A stretch of DNA of 64,000 nucleotides from assembly GCA_910588875.1 (NCBI GenBank), contig CAJURT010000003.1:1-64000 (forward strand). Direction: 5' to 3'. A program made the position numbers and the translations under genes. The first letter of the stretch is position 1; every line of letters begins with the position of its first letter. Shown piece after piece: positions 8,614 through 16,254 of this stretch. Origin of the DNA: an uncultured Lachnospiraceae bacterium (GTDB lineage Bacteria; Bacillota; Clostridia; Lachnospirales; Lachnospiraceae). The notes beneath the pieces are model-generated. The model was not told where the DNA came from, did no database searches, and was given only the letters and a program-made list of their open reading frames with translations.

Positions 8614-9534
8614 TCAACAGATATCTGGCTTTGAGGCCTGCTTTTTTCCTGCAGCCCTGCTTAGCTGCAGGCCGATCAGCCCGGTGATGAACATCATGGT
8701 GCCCCCCACGATATAGATGCTGATTTTTTCATGGAAGAACAGTACTCCCCACAGGATGGCAAAGATTGCCATAGTGCTCTGGATAACCGGCACCATATAA
8801 AAGGGAACAAGGAGGATGGCCCGCGCATTGAGGTAGAACCCGATGCCTGTGATAAAGCCGAATACCAGGATTCCTGCCACACAGCCGAAATCCGGGCGGA
8901 TGCCGGACAAGTCCCCGCCTGCCATGCCGGGAACCAGAGGAACAAAGGCAAGGATTCCGGATACGGCAAAGATGGACAGGTTGCTGTCAATGATATCCAT
9001 CCGGTCGGCAATCATTTTCTGGGACAGCACATGGCAGCCTGCGCAGAAGCCGGAGAAGATGAAGAGCCCGGTCAGCAGAATATTCTCCTGGAAAAAAGCT
9101 TCCAGGGAGCGGCCGTTCCAGGAGATGCAGAGCACACCCGTCATGCATAAAAAGATGCAGAAAAGTTTCCGGGGCGGCAGCTTTTCCCTGAACAGAAACA
9201 CGCTGGACAGGGTGAGGAAGACTGTCTGTGCAGGCTGGGTGACAATGTTGCCATAGGAGGGGCCGTGGGAGAGGGCATAATTTTCCGTCAGATAGGCCGC
9301 CCATTTGGCCACGGCGCCGAAGAGAATCCATCCGAGCACCAGCCGCGCTCCGGCAAAAAAGTCCTGGCTGAAGGGCTGCCGCTTGACCGTTTTCAGCAGC
9401 AGGAGAAAGAGGACGCCTACGGCAAAGCGGAAAAAGGTAATATAAGCCGGGCCGAAAAAAGGGCTGATCAGCTTCACGCAGGTGCCGCCAAAGCTGAACA
9501 TCAGGGCAACACACAGAAGATAGAGATATCCCAT
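8614..9534 (-). CDS. DMT superfamily transporter (EamA family)
   Basis: The 306-residue protein has about ten hydrophobic helices arranged as two EamA repeats. The first half begins MGYLYLLCVALMFSFGG and the second starts near residue 150. Such proteins export metabolites or amino-acid-like compounds across the cytoplasmic membrane. The ATG is preceded by GAGGAAA. Upstream, on the same strand, is a compact foldable leader (9581-9723) behind an extended -10 promoter, which suggests RNA-level control. If that leader is a riboswitch, its ligand would point to the transporter's substrate. Confidence 0.88.
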   Translation of the reverse strand: MGYLYLLCVALMFSFGGTCVKLISPFFGPAYITFFRFAVGVLFLLLLKTVKRQPFSQDFFAGARLVLGWILFGAVAKWAAYLTENYALSHGPSYGNIVTQPAQTVFLTLSSVFLFREKLPPRKLFCIFLCMTGVLCISWNGRSLEAFFQENILLTGLFIFSGFCAGCHVLSQKMIADRMDIIDSNLSIFAVSGILAFVPLVPGMAGGDLSGIRPDFGCVAGILVFGFITGIGFYLNARAILLVPFYMVPVIQSTMAIFAILWGVLFFHEKISIYIVGGTMMFITGLIGLQLSRAAGKKQASKPDIC

Positions 9535-9580
9535 GGAAATTTCCTCGTCTTTCTTGTTATCATTTTGTAAGTCATATTCC

Positions 9581-9723
9581 GGTTATCTGATATCCATACT
9601 TTCCCCGGACAAGAACTTTTTCGAACCCCAAGTACCGGATTTTGGTGGCCGGGGCGTGTATCCCTTGTCCATTAAGGGCAATAATCCCCTTTGCAGAAAA
9701 ATATTTTGCTGAATCAGATAACC
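9581..9723 (-). ncRNA. Candidate structured leader RNA (riboswitch-like) of the EamA gene
   Basis: An 11-bp perfect stem (GGTTATCTGAT with ATCAGATAACC) closes a 121-base domain. Inside lie, in consecutive order, a hairpin at 9693-9709, a hairpin AAGGG/CCCTT at 9674-9691, and a 7-bp stem GGACAAG/CTTGTCC at 9607-9613/9664-9670 with CCCC/GGGG inside it. This multibranch form, starting a few bases after a predicted transcription start and ending 46 bases before the ATG, is what a riboswitch aptamer looks like. It matches no riboswitch I recognise. A small repeat element with inverted ends is the alternative. Confidence 0.5.
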
Positions 9724-9732
9724 CGCGTAGAT

Positions 9733-9741
9733 AGTATAGCA
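9733..9741 (-). promoter_or_regulatory. Extended -10 promoter for the EamA leader
   Basis: On the minus strand TGC-TATACT is an extended -10 element with only a weak -35. Transcription would begin near 9726, about three bases before the closing stem of the leader RNA. Confidence 0.5.
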
Positions 9742-9859
9742 TATTTTTCCAGTAAATCCAGAACAGGAATAAAAACAAACCGCAACAAATAGGTACAAAA
9801 GACAAAACCTGTCCAATTGTGCATAAAATGTTAAAATTATAAATTTTTTCTAACTTCTA

Positions 9860-9888
9860 TTGACAACATGACAGGGTGTCATTATAAT
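9860..9888 (+). promoter_or_regulatory. Promoter of the TetR/RND efflux operon
   Basis: This is a consensus sigma-A promoter: TTGACA, 17 bases, TATAAT, about 96 bases before the tetR ATG. The whole spacer is occupied by the first of three palindromic operators, so a bound repressor would block RNA polymerase directly. Confidence 0.9.
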
Positions 9889-9926
9889 GAGTGACATATT
9901 GTCACTGGAAGGTGACAGCTTGTCAT
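9868..9926. promoter_or_regulatory. Three tandem TetR-type operators
   Basis: Three palindromes fit RTGACA-N3-TGTCAY: ATGACAGGGTGTCAT (9868-9882, between -35 and -10), GTGACATATTGTCAC (9891-9905) and GTGACAGCTTGTCAT (9912-9926). Centres are 23 and 21 bases apart, about two helical turns, so bound dimers would lie on one face of the DNA. The gene directly downstream is a TetR-family regulator, the obvious candidate binder. Confidence 0.85.
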
Positions 9927-9984
9927 AATTTTTCGGAGCCAGACTCCGGAAAAGATGGGCGGACAGGGGGAGAGGAGGAAAAGT

Positions 9985-10617
9985 ATGCCTACGGAACGGT
10001 TTAACCGGTTGCCAGAGGCCAAAAGGCAGGCGATACGGGAGGCAGCATTAAAGGAATTCGCAAGGGTTCCCTTTGACAAGGCTTCCATCAACCAGATTAT
10101 CCGGAATGCGGATATTTCCAGGGGGAGTTTTTACACTTACTTTGTGGATAAGCAGGATGTGGTGGAGTTCCTGCTGAAGGATACCTTTGAGCAGATGAAG
10201 GATATCTGCAAGAAGAAGCTGGACGATACCGGCGGTGATTATTTTGCCATGGTGGAGATGATGTTTGAATATTTTGTGGGAGAACTCCGCAAAAACCCGG
10301 AAATGGTGACAGTGGCCCGGAACATATTTTCCAATAAGGAGAATAATGAACTGGTGGGGGTGGAGCATTGGCCCAGCCCGGATTGTGCCGCCATGCCGGA
10401 CAGCCCGGCCAGGTGGATGTATGACAATATGGACAAAAGCCGTTTCCGGTTTGAAACCATGGAGGAACTTTTCCCCCTGGCAGTCCTGGCCATGTCCTCC
10501 CTGGCGGTTGCGCTCAAGCAGTATTATGAGTATCCGGAGCAGCTGGAGAATATCCGGGAGATGTTTTTAAAGTCCCTGGATATCCTGAAATACGGGGTGT
10601 ATAAAAGGGAACCATAG
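9985..10617 (+). CDS. TetR/AcrR family transcriptional regulator
   Basis: The 210-residue protein has an N-terminal TetR helix-turn-helix at about residues 25-50, with SINQIIRNADISRGSFYTYF as the recognition region. The C-terminal ligand domain has no assignable specificity. I chose the ATG after AGAGGAGGAAAAGT; the frame extends ten codons upstream without support. It is the first gene of a five-gene operon (regulator, adaptor, RND pump, two TolC-like proteins). Three matching palindromes sit on its promoter, so autorepression with derepression by a pump substrate is likely. Confidence 0.92.
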   Translation: MPTERFNRLPEAKRQAIREAALKEFARVPFDKASINQIIRNADISRGSFYTYFVDKQDVVEFLLKDTFEQMKDICKKKLDDTGGDYFAMVEMMFEYFVGELRKNPEMVTVARNIFSNKENNELVGVEHWPSPDCAAMPDSPARWMYDNMDKSRFRFETMEELFPLAVLAMSSLAVALKQYYEYPEQLENIREMFLKSLDILKYGVYKREP

Positions 10618-10672
10618 GTAAAAATAACATTTTGTTTAGTCAGAAGAGCAAAAAAGGCAAGAGGAGACAGCA

Positions 10673-11827
10673 ATGAATAAGGGAGTAATTATTGCAGGAG
10701 TTGTGGTGGTGGCAGTGGGCGCCGCTATCATTGTGCCGCGGGCCATGAAGCCGAAGGCAGTGTTGGAGGAGGCGCCGGTGCCGGTGGTTGAGGCAGAGAG
10801 GCCCCGGCCGGGGGACATTGTGCTGTACCGGAACCTGGTGGGCACCGTGGAGCCCTCGGACGTGGTATACATATATCCCAAGGCAGCCGGGGAGATCACG
10901 GATGTGTTTGTGAAGGCCGGGGATGTGGTTGCCGAGGGCCAGGCCATCTGCAAGATCGATACCAAGCAGGTGGATGCAGCCCGGCTCAGCATGGAAGCGG
11001 CAAAGACCGCCATGGACAATGCAGAGACCAATTTCCGGCGGCAGCAGGCTTTGTTTGCAGCAGGGGATATCGCTTCGGCGGCCTATGAGCAGGCGGAGAT
11101 GCAGGCCAAGAGCGCCCGGATTCAGTATGAACAGGCTAAGCTGAACTATGATTATCAGATGGAGTTCAGCAATATTACCGCATCCATTGGGGGAACCGTG
11201 GAGCAGTGTGATGTGGAGGTTCATGATAATGTGGCCCAGCAGTCCCTGATCTGCGTGATTTCCGGAGAGGGAAGCAAGGCGATTACCTTCTCCGTGACGG
11301 AGAAGGTGGTGGACCAGATGCAGGTGGGTGACCGGGTGACCATAGAGAAGAACGGCAAGGAATATCAGGGCAGTGTCACGGAGATCAGCAGCATGATCGA
11401 CGCAGCTACCGGGCTTTTTAAGGTGAAGGCGTCGGTGGAGAACGGGGATGCTCTGTCCACCGGTTCGGCGGTGAGCCTGTTTGTGGTGTCTGACCGGGTG
11501 GATCAGGCCATGAGCATTCCTGTGGATGCGGTCTATTATTCCGGAGGGGATGCCTATGTGTATACTTATGATGACGGAACCGTGCACCATATCCCGGTGG
11601 AGGTGGGGATCTATGATTCGGAGAGGGCAGAGATCCTGTCCGGTATCCGAAGTGACGACCTGGTGATCACCACATGGAGTTCAGAACTTGCTGAGGGGGC
11701 TAAGGTTCAGCTGCCGGGTGAGGCGCAGGCAAAGCCGGTGGCGGGAGCAGAAGATCAGGCAGGTGAAGCACAGGCAGGGCCGGAGCCGGAAGACAACGTG
11801 CAGACAGAGAGCACACAGGCAGAGTAG
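10673..11827 (+). CDS. RND efflux periplasmic-type adaptor (HlyD/AcrA family)
   Basis: The 384-residue adaptor has a single N-terminal membrane anchor (residues 4-23) and no lipobox. A split lipoyl domain follows (IYPKAAGEITDVFVKAGDVV, and near NITASIGGTVEQCDVEV). Between its halves is an alpha-hairpin rich in Ala/Gln/Glu at about residues 95-160. Beta-barrel and membrane-proximal domains come next, then an acidic Ala/Glu/Pro tail after residue 345. It should join the RND pump to a TolC-like duct. GAGGAGACAG precedes the ATG. The pump gene follows after 13 bases. Confidence 0.93.
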   Translation: MNKGVIIAGVVVVAVGAAIIVPRAMKPKAVLEEAPVPVVEAERPRPGDIVLYRNLVGTVEPSDVVYIYPKAAGEITDVFVKAGDVVAEGQAICKIDTKQVDAARLSMEAAKTAMDNAETNFRRQQALFAAGDIASAAYEQAEMQAKSARIQYEQAKLNYDYQMEFSNITASIGGTVEQCDVEVHDNVAQQSLICVISGEGSKAITFSVTEKVVDQMQVGDRVTIEKNGKEYQGSVTEISSMIDAATGLFKVKASVENGDALSTGSAVSLFVVSDRVDQAMSIPVDAVYYSGGDAYVYTYDDGTVHHIPVEVGIYDSERAEILSGIRSDDLVITTWSSELAEGAKVQLPGEAQAKPVAGAEDQAGEAQAGPEPEDNVQTESTQAE

Positions 11828-11840
11828 GAGGAATGCAGCT

Positions 11841-14800
11841 ATGGGATTAACAAAATCAGTCCTCAAACGGCCGGTTACCACAGTGCTGGTGGTTCTGTGC
11901 CTGATCGTGTTCGGCCTCCAGTCCGTATTGTCGGCAAAGATGGAACTTATGCCGACTATGGATATGCCGATGCTGATCATTGCCACCATATACCCGGGGG
12001 CAAGCCCGGAGGATGTCAATGACCTGGTGACCACAGAGATTGAAGATAATATCGGTTCCCTGAGCGGCGTGGACACGATCCAGTCCATGTCCATGGAGAA
12101 CATGTCCATGGTAATCATCCAGTATGATTACGGCAAGGATATTGATGATGCTTATGATGATTTGAAGAAAAAGATGGATGTGCTGGAGGCAATGCTTCCG
12201 GATGACTGTGAATCGCCGGTGGTGGTGGAACTGAACTTAGATGATATGGCATCCGTATATCTGTCGGTGAACCACAAGACAGAGCCGAACCTTTATAATT
12301 ATGTGGACAACAAGGTGGTTCCGGAACTGGAGAAGATCACTACCGTGACGGATGTGGATGTGAGCGGCGGCCAGGAGGAATATATCAAGATTGAATTGAT
12401 TCCGGAGAAGCTGCAGCAGTACCATCTGAATATGAGTTCCATTTCCCAGGCTATCGGAAGCGCCAACTTTACCTATCCGGCAGGGGATACGGTTGTGGGC
12501 GGGCAGCAGCTGTCCGTCAGTGCCGGTATCGAATATGACACCATGGATCTGTTAAAGAAGATCCCCATCTCTCTGGGGAACGGCAATGTGATCTACCTGG
12601 AGGATGTGGCAAATGTCCGGAATTCCCTCAAGGATGCCACCGGTGTGGCACGCTACAATGGGAGGGATACCATTTCCATTGGGGTGAAAAAGCAGCAGAG
12701 CGCCACAGCCATGGAGGTGTCAAAGGAGGTCAACCGGGTAATTGAGGCTCTGCAGGCGGAGGATGAGAATCTGGAGATTGTGGTGGTCAATGACACCAGC
12801 GAGTCCATCCAGTCCTCCTTGAAAAGTGTGATGCAGACTATGGTCATGGCTGTGCTGGTGTCCATGGTGATCATTTTCCTGTTTTTTGGGGAGATTCGGG
12901 CATCCCTTATCGTAGGAACTTCTATTCCGATTTCCATTTTGGCGGCATTGATCCTAATACAGGCTATGGGTTTTACCCTGAATGTTATTACCCTGAGCAG
13001 CCTGGTGCTGGGTGTGGGCATGATGGTGGATAACTCCATCGTGGTGCTGGAAAGCTGCTTCCGTTCCACAAAGGGAAAGGGAATTGTGGGATACCGGGAG
13101 GCAGCGCTGGAGGGCAGCGGAATTGTGCTTCAGTCCATTATCGGCGGTACCGCCACAACCTGTGTGGTGTTCCTTCCCCTGGCTCTTTTGGAGGGAATGA
13201 CCGGACAGATGTTTAAGCCTCTGGGCTTTACCATCATTTTCTGCCTTCTGGCTTCCCTGATCAGCGCCATGACCATTGTGCCTCTGTGCTACTGTGTGTT
13301 CCGGCCTCAGGAGAAGGAGAGTTCCCCGGCAGGCTGGCTCCTTTCCAAAATGCAGGACGGATACCGGAGCATGATGCAGGTGATCCTCCCGAAAAAGATT
13401 ACCGTGGTTGTGCTGTCCGTGATTCTGCTGGGGATCTCTCTCTGGATGGCAACCCAGCTCCGTATGGAACTGATGGTGGCAGATGATACGGGAACCATCA
13501 GTGTCAGCATTGATACCCGGCCGGGGCTGAAAGTGGATGAAACGGATAAGATTTACCAGCAGGTGGAGAAGATTATATCGGGGGATCCGGATCTGGAATC
13601 CTATATGCTGACCTCCGGGGGCAGCGGAATGAGCATGGGAGGCGGCGGAGCCACCCTTACGGCCTATCTTCTGGATGACCGGAAGAGGGAGACGGACCAG
13701 GTTGTAAAAGAATGGAAACCCTTGCTGAACCAGATTGCAGGTGCTAATATATCTGTAAGTGCATCCTCTTCCATGAGCATGATGTCCTCTTCAAGCGGGG
13801 TGGAATATATTCTGCAGAGTACTCAGTATGATGAACTGAAGGAAGTCTCGGATCAGGTGGTTGCCCAACTTCTGGAACATGACGAAGTGACAAAGGTACA
13901 CAGCACTCTGGAAAATGCGGCCCCGGTGGTTAAGCTGGATATTGATGCGGTGAAGGCCAATGCGGAGAATATTACCCCCATGCAGATTGCAGGCAGCGTC
14001 AGCAATATGCTGGGCGGGGTGGAAGCCACGACCCTGGAGGTGAACGGGGAGGACGTAAGTGTCATGGTAGAGTATCCGGATGACGAATATGATACCATTG
14101 ATAAGCTGAAGGGAATTGTCCTGACCAACAATGCAGGTGCTTCTGTGGCGTTGACCGATGTGGCGGATATCGGATTTAAGGACAGCCCGGCAACCATCAG
14201 GCGGTCAGACCGGCAGTACCAGGTGACGATCACAGGTGACCTGCAGACGGATGATCCCCGCCTGATCGATGAACTGGAAGACCGGTTCTATGATGAGGTG
14301 GTTGCCAAGCATATGAGCCCCACCCTCTCCCGTGCAGTCAACAGCATGGATGAGGCCATGGCCAGGGAGTTCGGAAACCTGTTTGGGGCTATCGGCACTG
14401 CAGTATTTTTGGTATTTGTAGTTATGGCGGCTCAGTTTGAGTCACCGAAATTTTCTATTATGGTGATGACCACCATTCCCTTTGCCCTGATCGGCTCCTT
14501 CGGCCTTCTGTATTTGACGGATGTGCCTATCAGCATGGCTTCCTTGCTGGGATTTCTGATGCTGACGGGAACCGTGGTAAACAATGGTATCCTTTATGTG
14601 GATACGGTGAACCAGTACCGGCAGGAGATGGATCTGCATACGGCGCTGATTGAGGCAGGGGCAACCCGTCTGCGGCCCATATTGATGACCACCCTGACTA
14701 CCATTGTGGCCATGATCCCCATGGCCATGGCTTACGGAGACAGCGGTGAGAGTATGCAGGGGCTGGCGCTGGTGGATGTGGGGGGACTGGTTGCCTCCAC

Positions 14801-14882
14801 GGTTCTGGCGCTTCTGATGCTGCCGGGTTATTATCTGCTGATGAGCGGGCGGAGAAAGAAGAAAGCGGTCAGCTATGATTGA
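11841..14882 (+). CDS. RND family multidrug efflux pump (AcrB/SwrC-like)
   Basis: The 1013-residue pump begins MGLTKSVLKRPVTTVLVVL and shows the RND plan: a membrane helix, a large extracytoplasmic loop, a helix bundle, then a second such repeat. The helix 4 motif is GMMVDNSIVVLE, with one Asp of the usual Asp-Asp pair replaced by Asn. The start is the ATG after TAGGAGGAATG; the frame runs 51 codons upstream, but only within the adaptor gene's tail. Methionine-rich segments recur outside the membrane (SMSMENMSM, GSGMSMGGGG, SSMSMMSSSS). It should export hydrophobic compounds or antibiotics by proton exchange; substrates are unknown. Confidence 0.93.
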   Translation: MGLTKSVLKRPVTTVLVVLCLIVFGLQSVLSAKMELMPTMDMPMLIIATIYPGASPEDVNDLVTTEIEDNIGSLSGVDTIQSMSMENMSMVIIQYDYGKDIDDAYDDLKKKMDVLEAMLPDDCESPVVVELNLDDMASVYLSVNHKTEPNLYNYVDNKVVPELEKITTVTDVDVSGGQEEYIKIELIPEKLQQYHLNMSSISQAIGSANFTYPAGDTVVGGQQLSVSAGIEYDTMDLLKKIPISLGNGNVIYLEDVANVRNSLKDATGVARYNGRDTISIGVKKQQSATAMEVSKEVNRVIEALQAEDENLEIVVVNDTSESIQSSLKSVMQTMVMAVLVSMVIIFLFFGEIRASLIVGTSIPISILAALILIQAMGFTLNVITLSSLVLGVGMMVDNSIVVLESCFRSTKGKGIVGYREAALEGSGIVLQSIIGGTATTCVVFLPLALLEGMTGQMFKPLGFTIIFCLLASLISAMTIVPLCYCVFRPQEKESSPAGWLLSKMQDGYRSMMQVILPKKITVVVLSVILLGISLWMATQLRMELMVADDTGTISVSIDTRPGLKVDETDKIYQQVEKIISGDPDLESYMLTSGGSGMSMGGGGATLTAYLLDDRKRETDQVVKEWKPLLNQIAGANISVSASSSMSMMSSSSGVEYILQSTQYDELKEVSDQVVAQLLEHDEVTKVHSTLENAAPVVKLDIDAVKANAENITPMQIAGSVSNMLGGVEATTLEVNGEDVSVMVEYPDDEYDTIDKLKGIVLTNNAGASVALTDVADIGFKDSPATIRRSDRQYQVTITGDLQTDDPRLIDELEDRFYDEVVAKHMSPTLSRAVNSMDEAMAREFGNLFGAIGTAVFLVFVVMAAQFESPKFSIMVMTTIPFALIGSFGLLYLTDVPISMASLLGFLMLTGTVVNNGILYVDTVNQYRQEMDLHTALIEAGATRLRPILMTTLTTIVAMIPMAMAYGDSGESMQGLALVDVGGLVASTVLALLMLPGYYLLMSGRRKKKAVSYD

Positions 14883-15012
14883 GGGTGAGGAAGCTGTGAC
14901 AGGATGGCTGAGAAACCGCAGGTGAGGAGCCACTGATACTGTACGGGCATATGATTGTGGTGATAATTGAGTGATAGAAAGCGCCGGGTACAGGGAAAGG
15001 AATGGATATAGG

Positions 15013-16182
15013 ATGAGAATCAAGAGACGTGTCTTTGCTCCGTGCCTGGCTTTGGCGCTGGCAGGGGCGGCTCCCCTGGGAGTTTACGGGGGAAGCCCGG
15101 AGTTTGCCCGGTCAGCAGAGGAGTGGGCCAGGCTGCAGGATGATGTGCTGGAATATGATGAGATTGAGGATCTGGTTGCTGAGTATAACGCTACGGTGCA
15201 GACGAACCAGCTGGATCTGAATGAGTTTAAGAAAAAGTATGGGGATACAAAGGAGGACGTATCTGCCAAGTACCGGGATATGGCAGATGAGATCTATGCC
15301 AGTGTGGATTATCCGGATGCAGATGATCCCACCTATGGCTATATAGTGGCTTCTGTGGTGATGGCGGAGGTGCAGGCGAAAAACCTTCTGCAGCAGGCGG
15401 ATGACAATCTGGAGGACAGTGAGATCATCTATCTGAATTATAAGCAGGCAGAGAAGACCCTGGTGACGGTGGCTCAGAGCAATATGATCAGCTATGAGAA
15501 GAGCCAGCTGGCGCTTAAGCAGGCAGAACTGGCGCTTAAGCAGGCCGAGACCAGCCTGGCAACGGCCAATACCCGCTATGCCAACGGGCTGGTTACCCAG
15601 GTGGATGTGCTGAATGCCCAGGAGGCAAGGATGACTGCAGAACGCAACAGGGAATCTGCCCGGTCGGCTATCGAAAATGTCCGCCAGAAGCTGTTGGTTA
15701 TGCTGGGGTGGAGATATGATGCCCAGCCGGAGATCCGCAAACTTCCCTCATCGGATTTAAACCGGATACTGGGGATGGATCCCCAGGCAGATAAGGCGGC
15801 GGCAGTGGAAAACAATTATACCTTAAAAGTGAATAAGAAGAAGCTGGCCAATGCCGGAAGCGAGAATACGATTGACAGCCTCAATAAGACGATTGCTGAT
15901 AATGAGCAGAAGATCGGTTCCTCTCTGGTGACCAATTATCAGAATGTGCTGACGGCAAAGCTGGCCCTTGACCAGGCGGCGGCAGAACTGGAACTGGAGA
16001 ACAGGAACCTGCGTTCGGCGGAGGTGAATTTCCAGCAGGGCAATATCAGCCGGACAGAACTGGAGAACCAGCAGTATGCGGTGCAGAATAAACAGCTTGC
16101 CTTGGAGATTGCGGATCTGAACCTGTTCCAGGCCATGGAGACTTATGACTGGTGCGTCAAGGGGCTTGCCAGTACCACTTAG
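15013..16182 (+). CDS. TolC-like (outer membrane efflux family) protein 1
   Basis: This 389-residue secreted protein has a signal peptide of about 27 residues (MRIKRRVFAPCLALALAGAA). It is mostly long amphipathic helices rich in Ala/Gln/Glu/Leu (QLALKQAELALKQAETSL), with the TolC-family NGLVTQVDVLNAQ and GNISRTELENQQ turns in two repeats. An N-terminal motif LQDDVLEYDEIEDLV and a C-terminal AMETYDW are shared with the next gene. I see no clear outer-membrane beta-barrel strands. The ATG follows AAAGGAA; the frame extends 14 codons upstream. It presumably forms the helical duct of the pump. Confidence 0.82.
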   Translation: MRIKRRVFAPCLALALAGAAPLGVYGGSPEFARSAEEWARLQDDVLEYDEIEDLVAEYNATVQTNQLDLNEFKKKYGDTKEDVSAKYRDMADEIYASVDYPDADDPTYGYIVASVVMAEVQAKNLLQQADDNLEDSEIIYLNYKQAEKTLVTVAQSNMISYEKSQLALKQAELALKQAETSLATANTRYANGLVTQVDVLNAQEARMTAERNRESARSAIENVRQKLLVMLGWRYDAQPEIRKLPSSDLNRILGMDPQADKAAAVENNYTLKVNKKKLANAGSENTIDSLNKTIADNEQKIGSSLVTNYQNVLTAKLALDQAAAELELENRNLRSAEVNFQQGNISRTELENQQYAVQNKQLALEIADLNLFQAMETYDWCVKGLASTT

Positions 16183-16254
16183 GAGGGCGCTGCAGGTTTG
16201 GGCGCTCAGGGGGAATGCCCAGGAGGAAGGAATAGGATTGAAGGAGGCGGAATA

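Noticed and set aside
8640..8680. CTGCAG-based hairpin with a T run near the EamA stop codon
   Set aside because: The T run lies on the wrong side for both strands to make it a terminator, and it is inside the EamA coding sequence.
9572..9816. Two overlapping 77-codon minus-strand frames upstream of EamA
   Set aside because: They start at TTG without ribosome sites, share the same bases, and run through the promoter and the foldable leader; better explained as leader RNA.
14883..15012. Extra TetR operator before the first TolC-like gene
   Set aside because: Only a half-site-like TGTGACAG is present without the matching TGTCAY arm.
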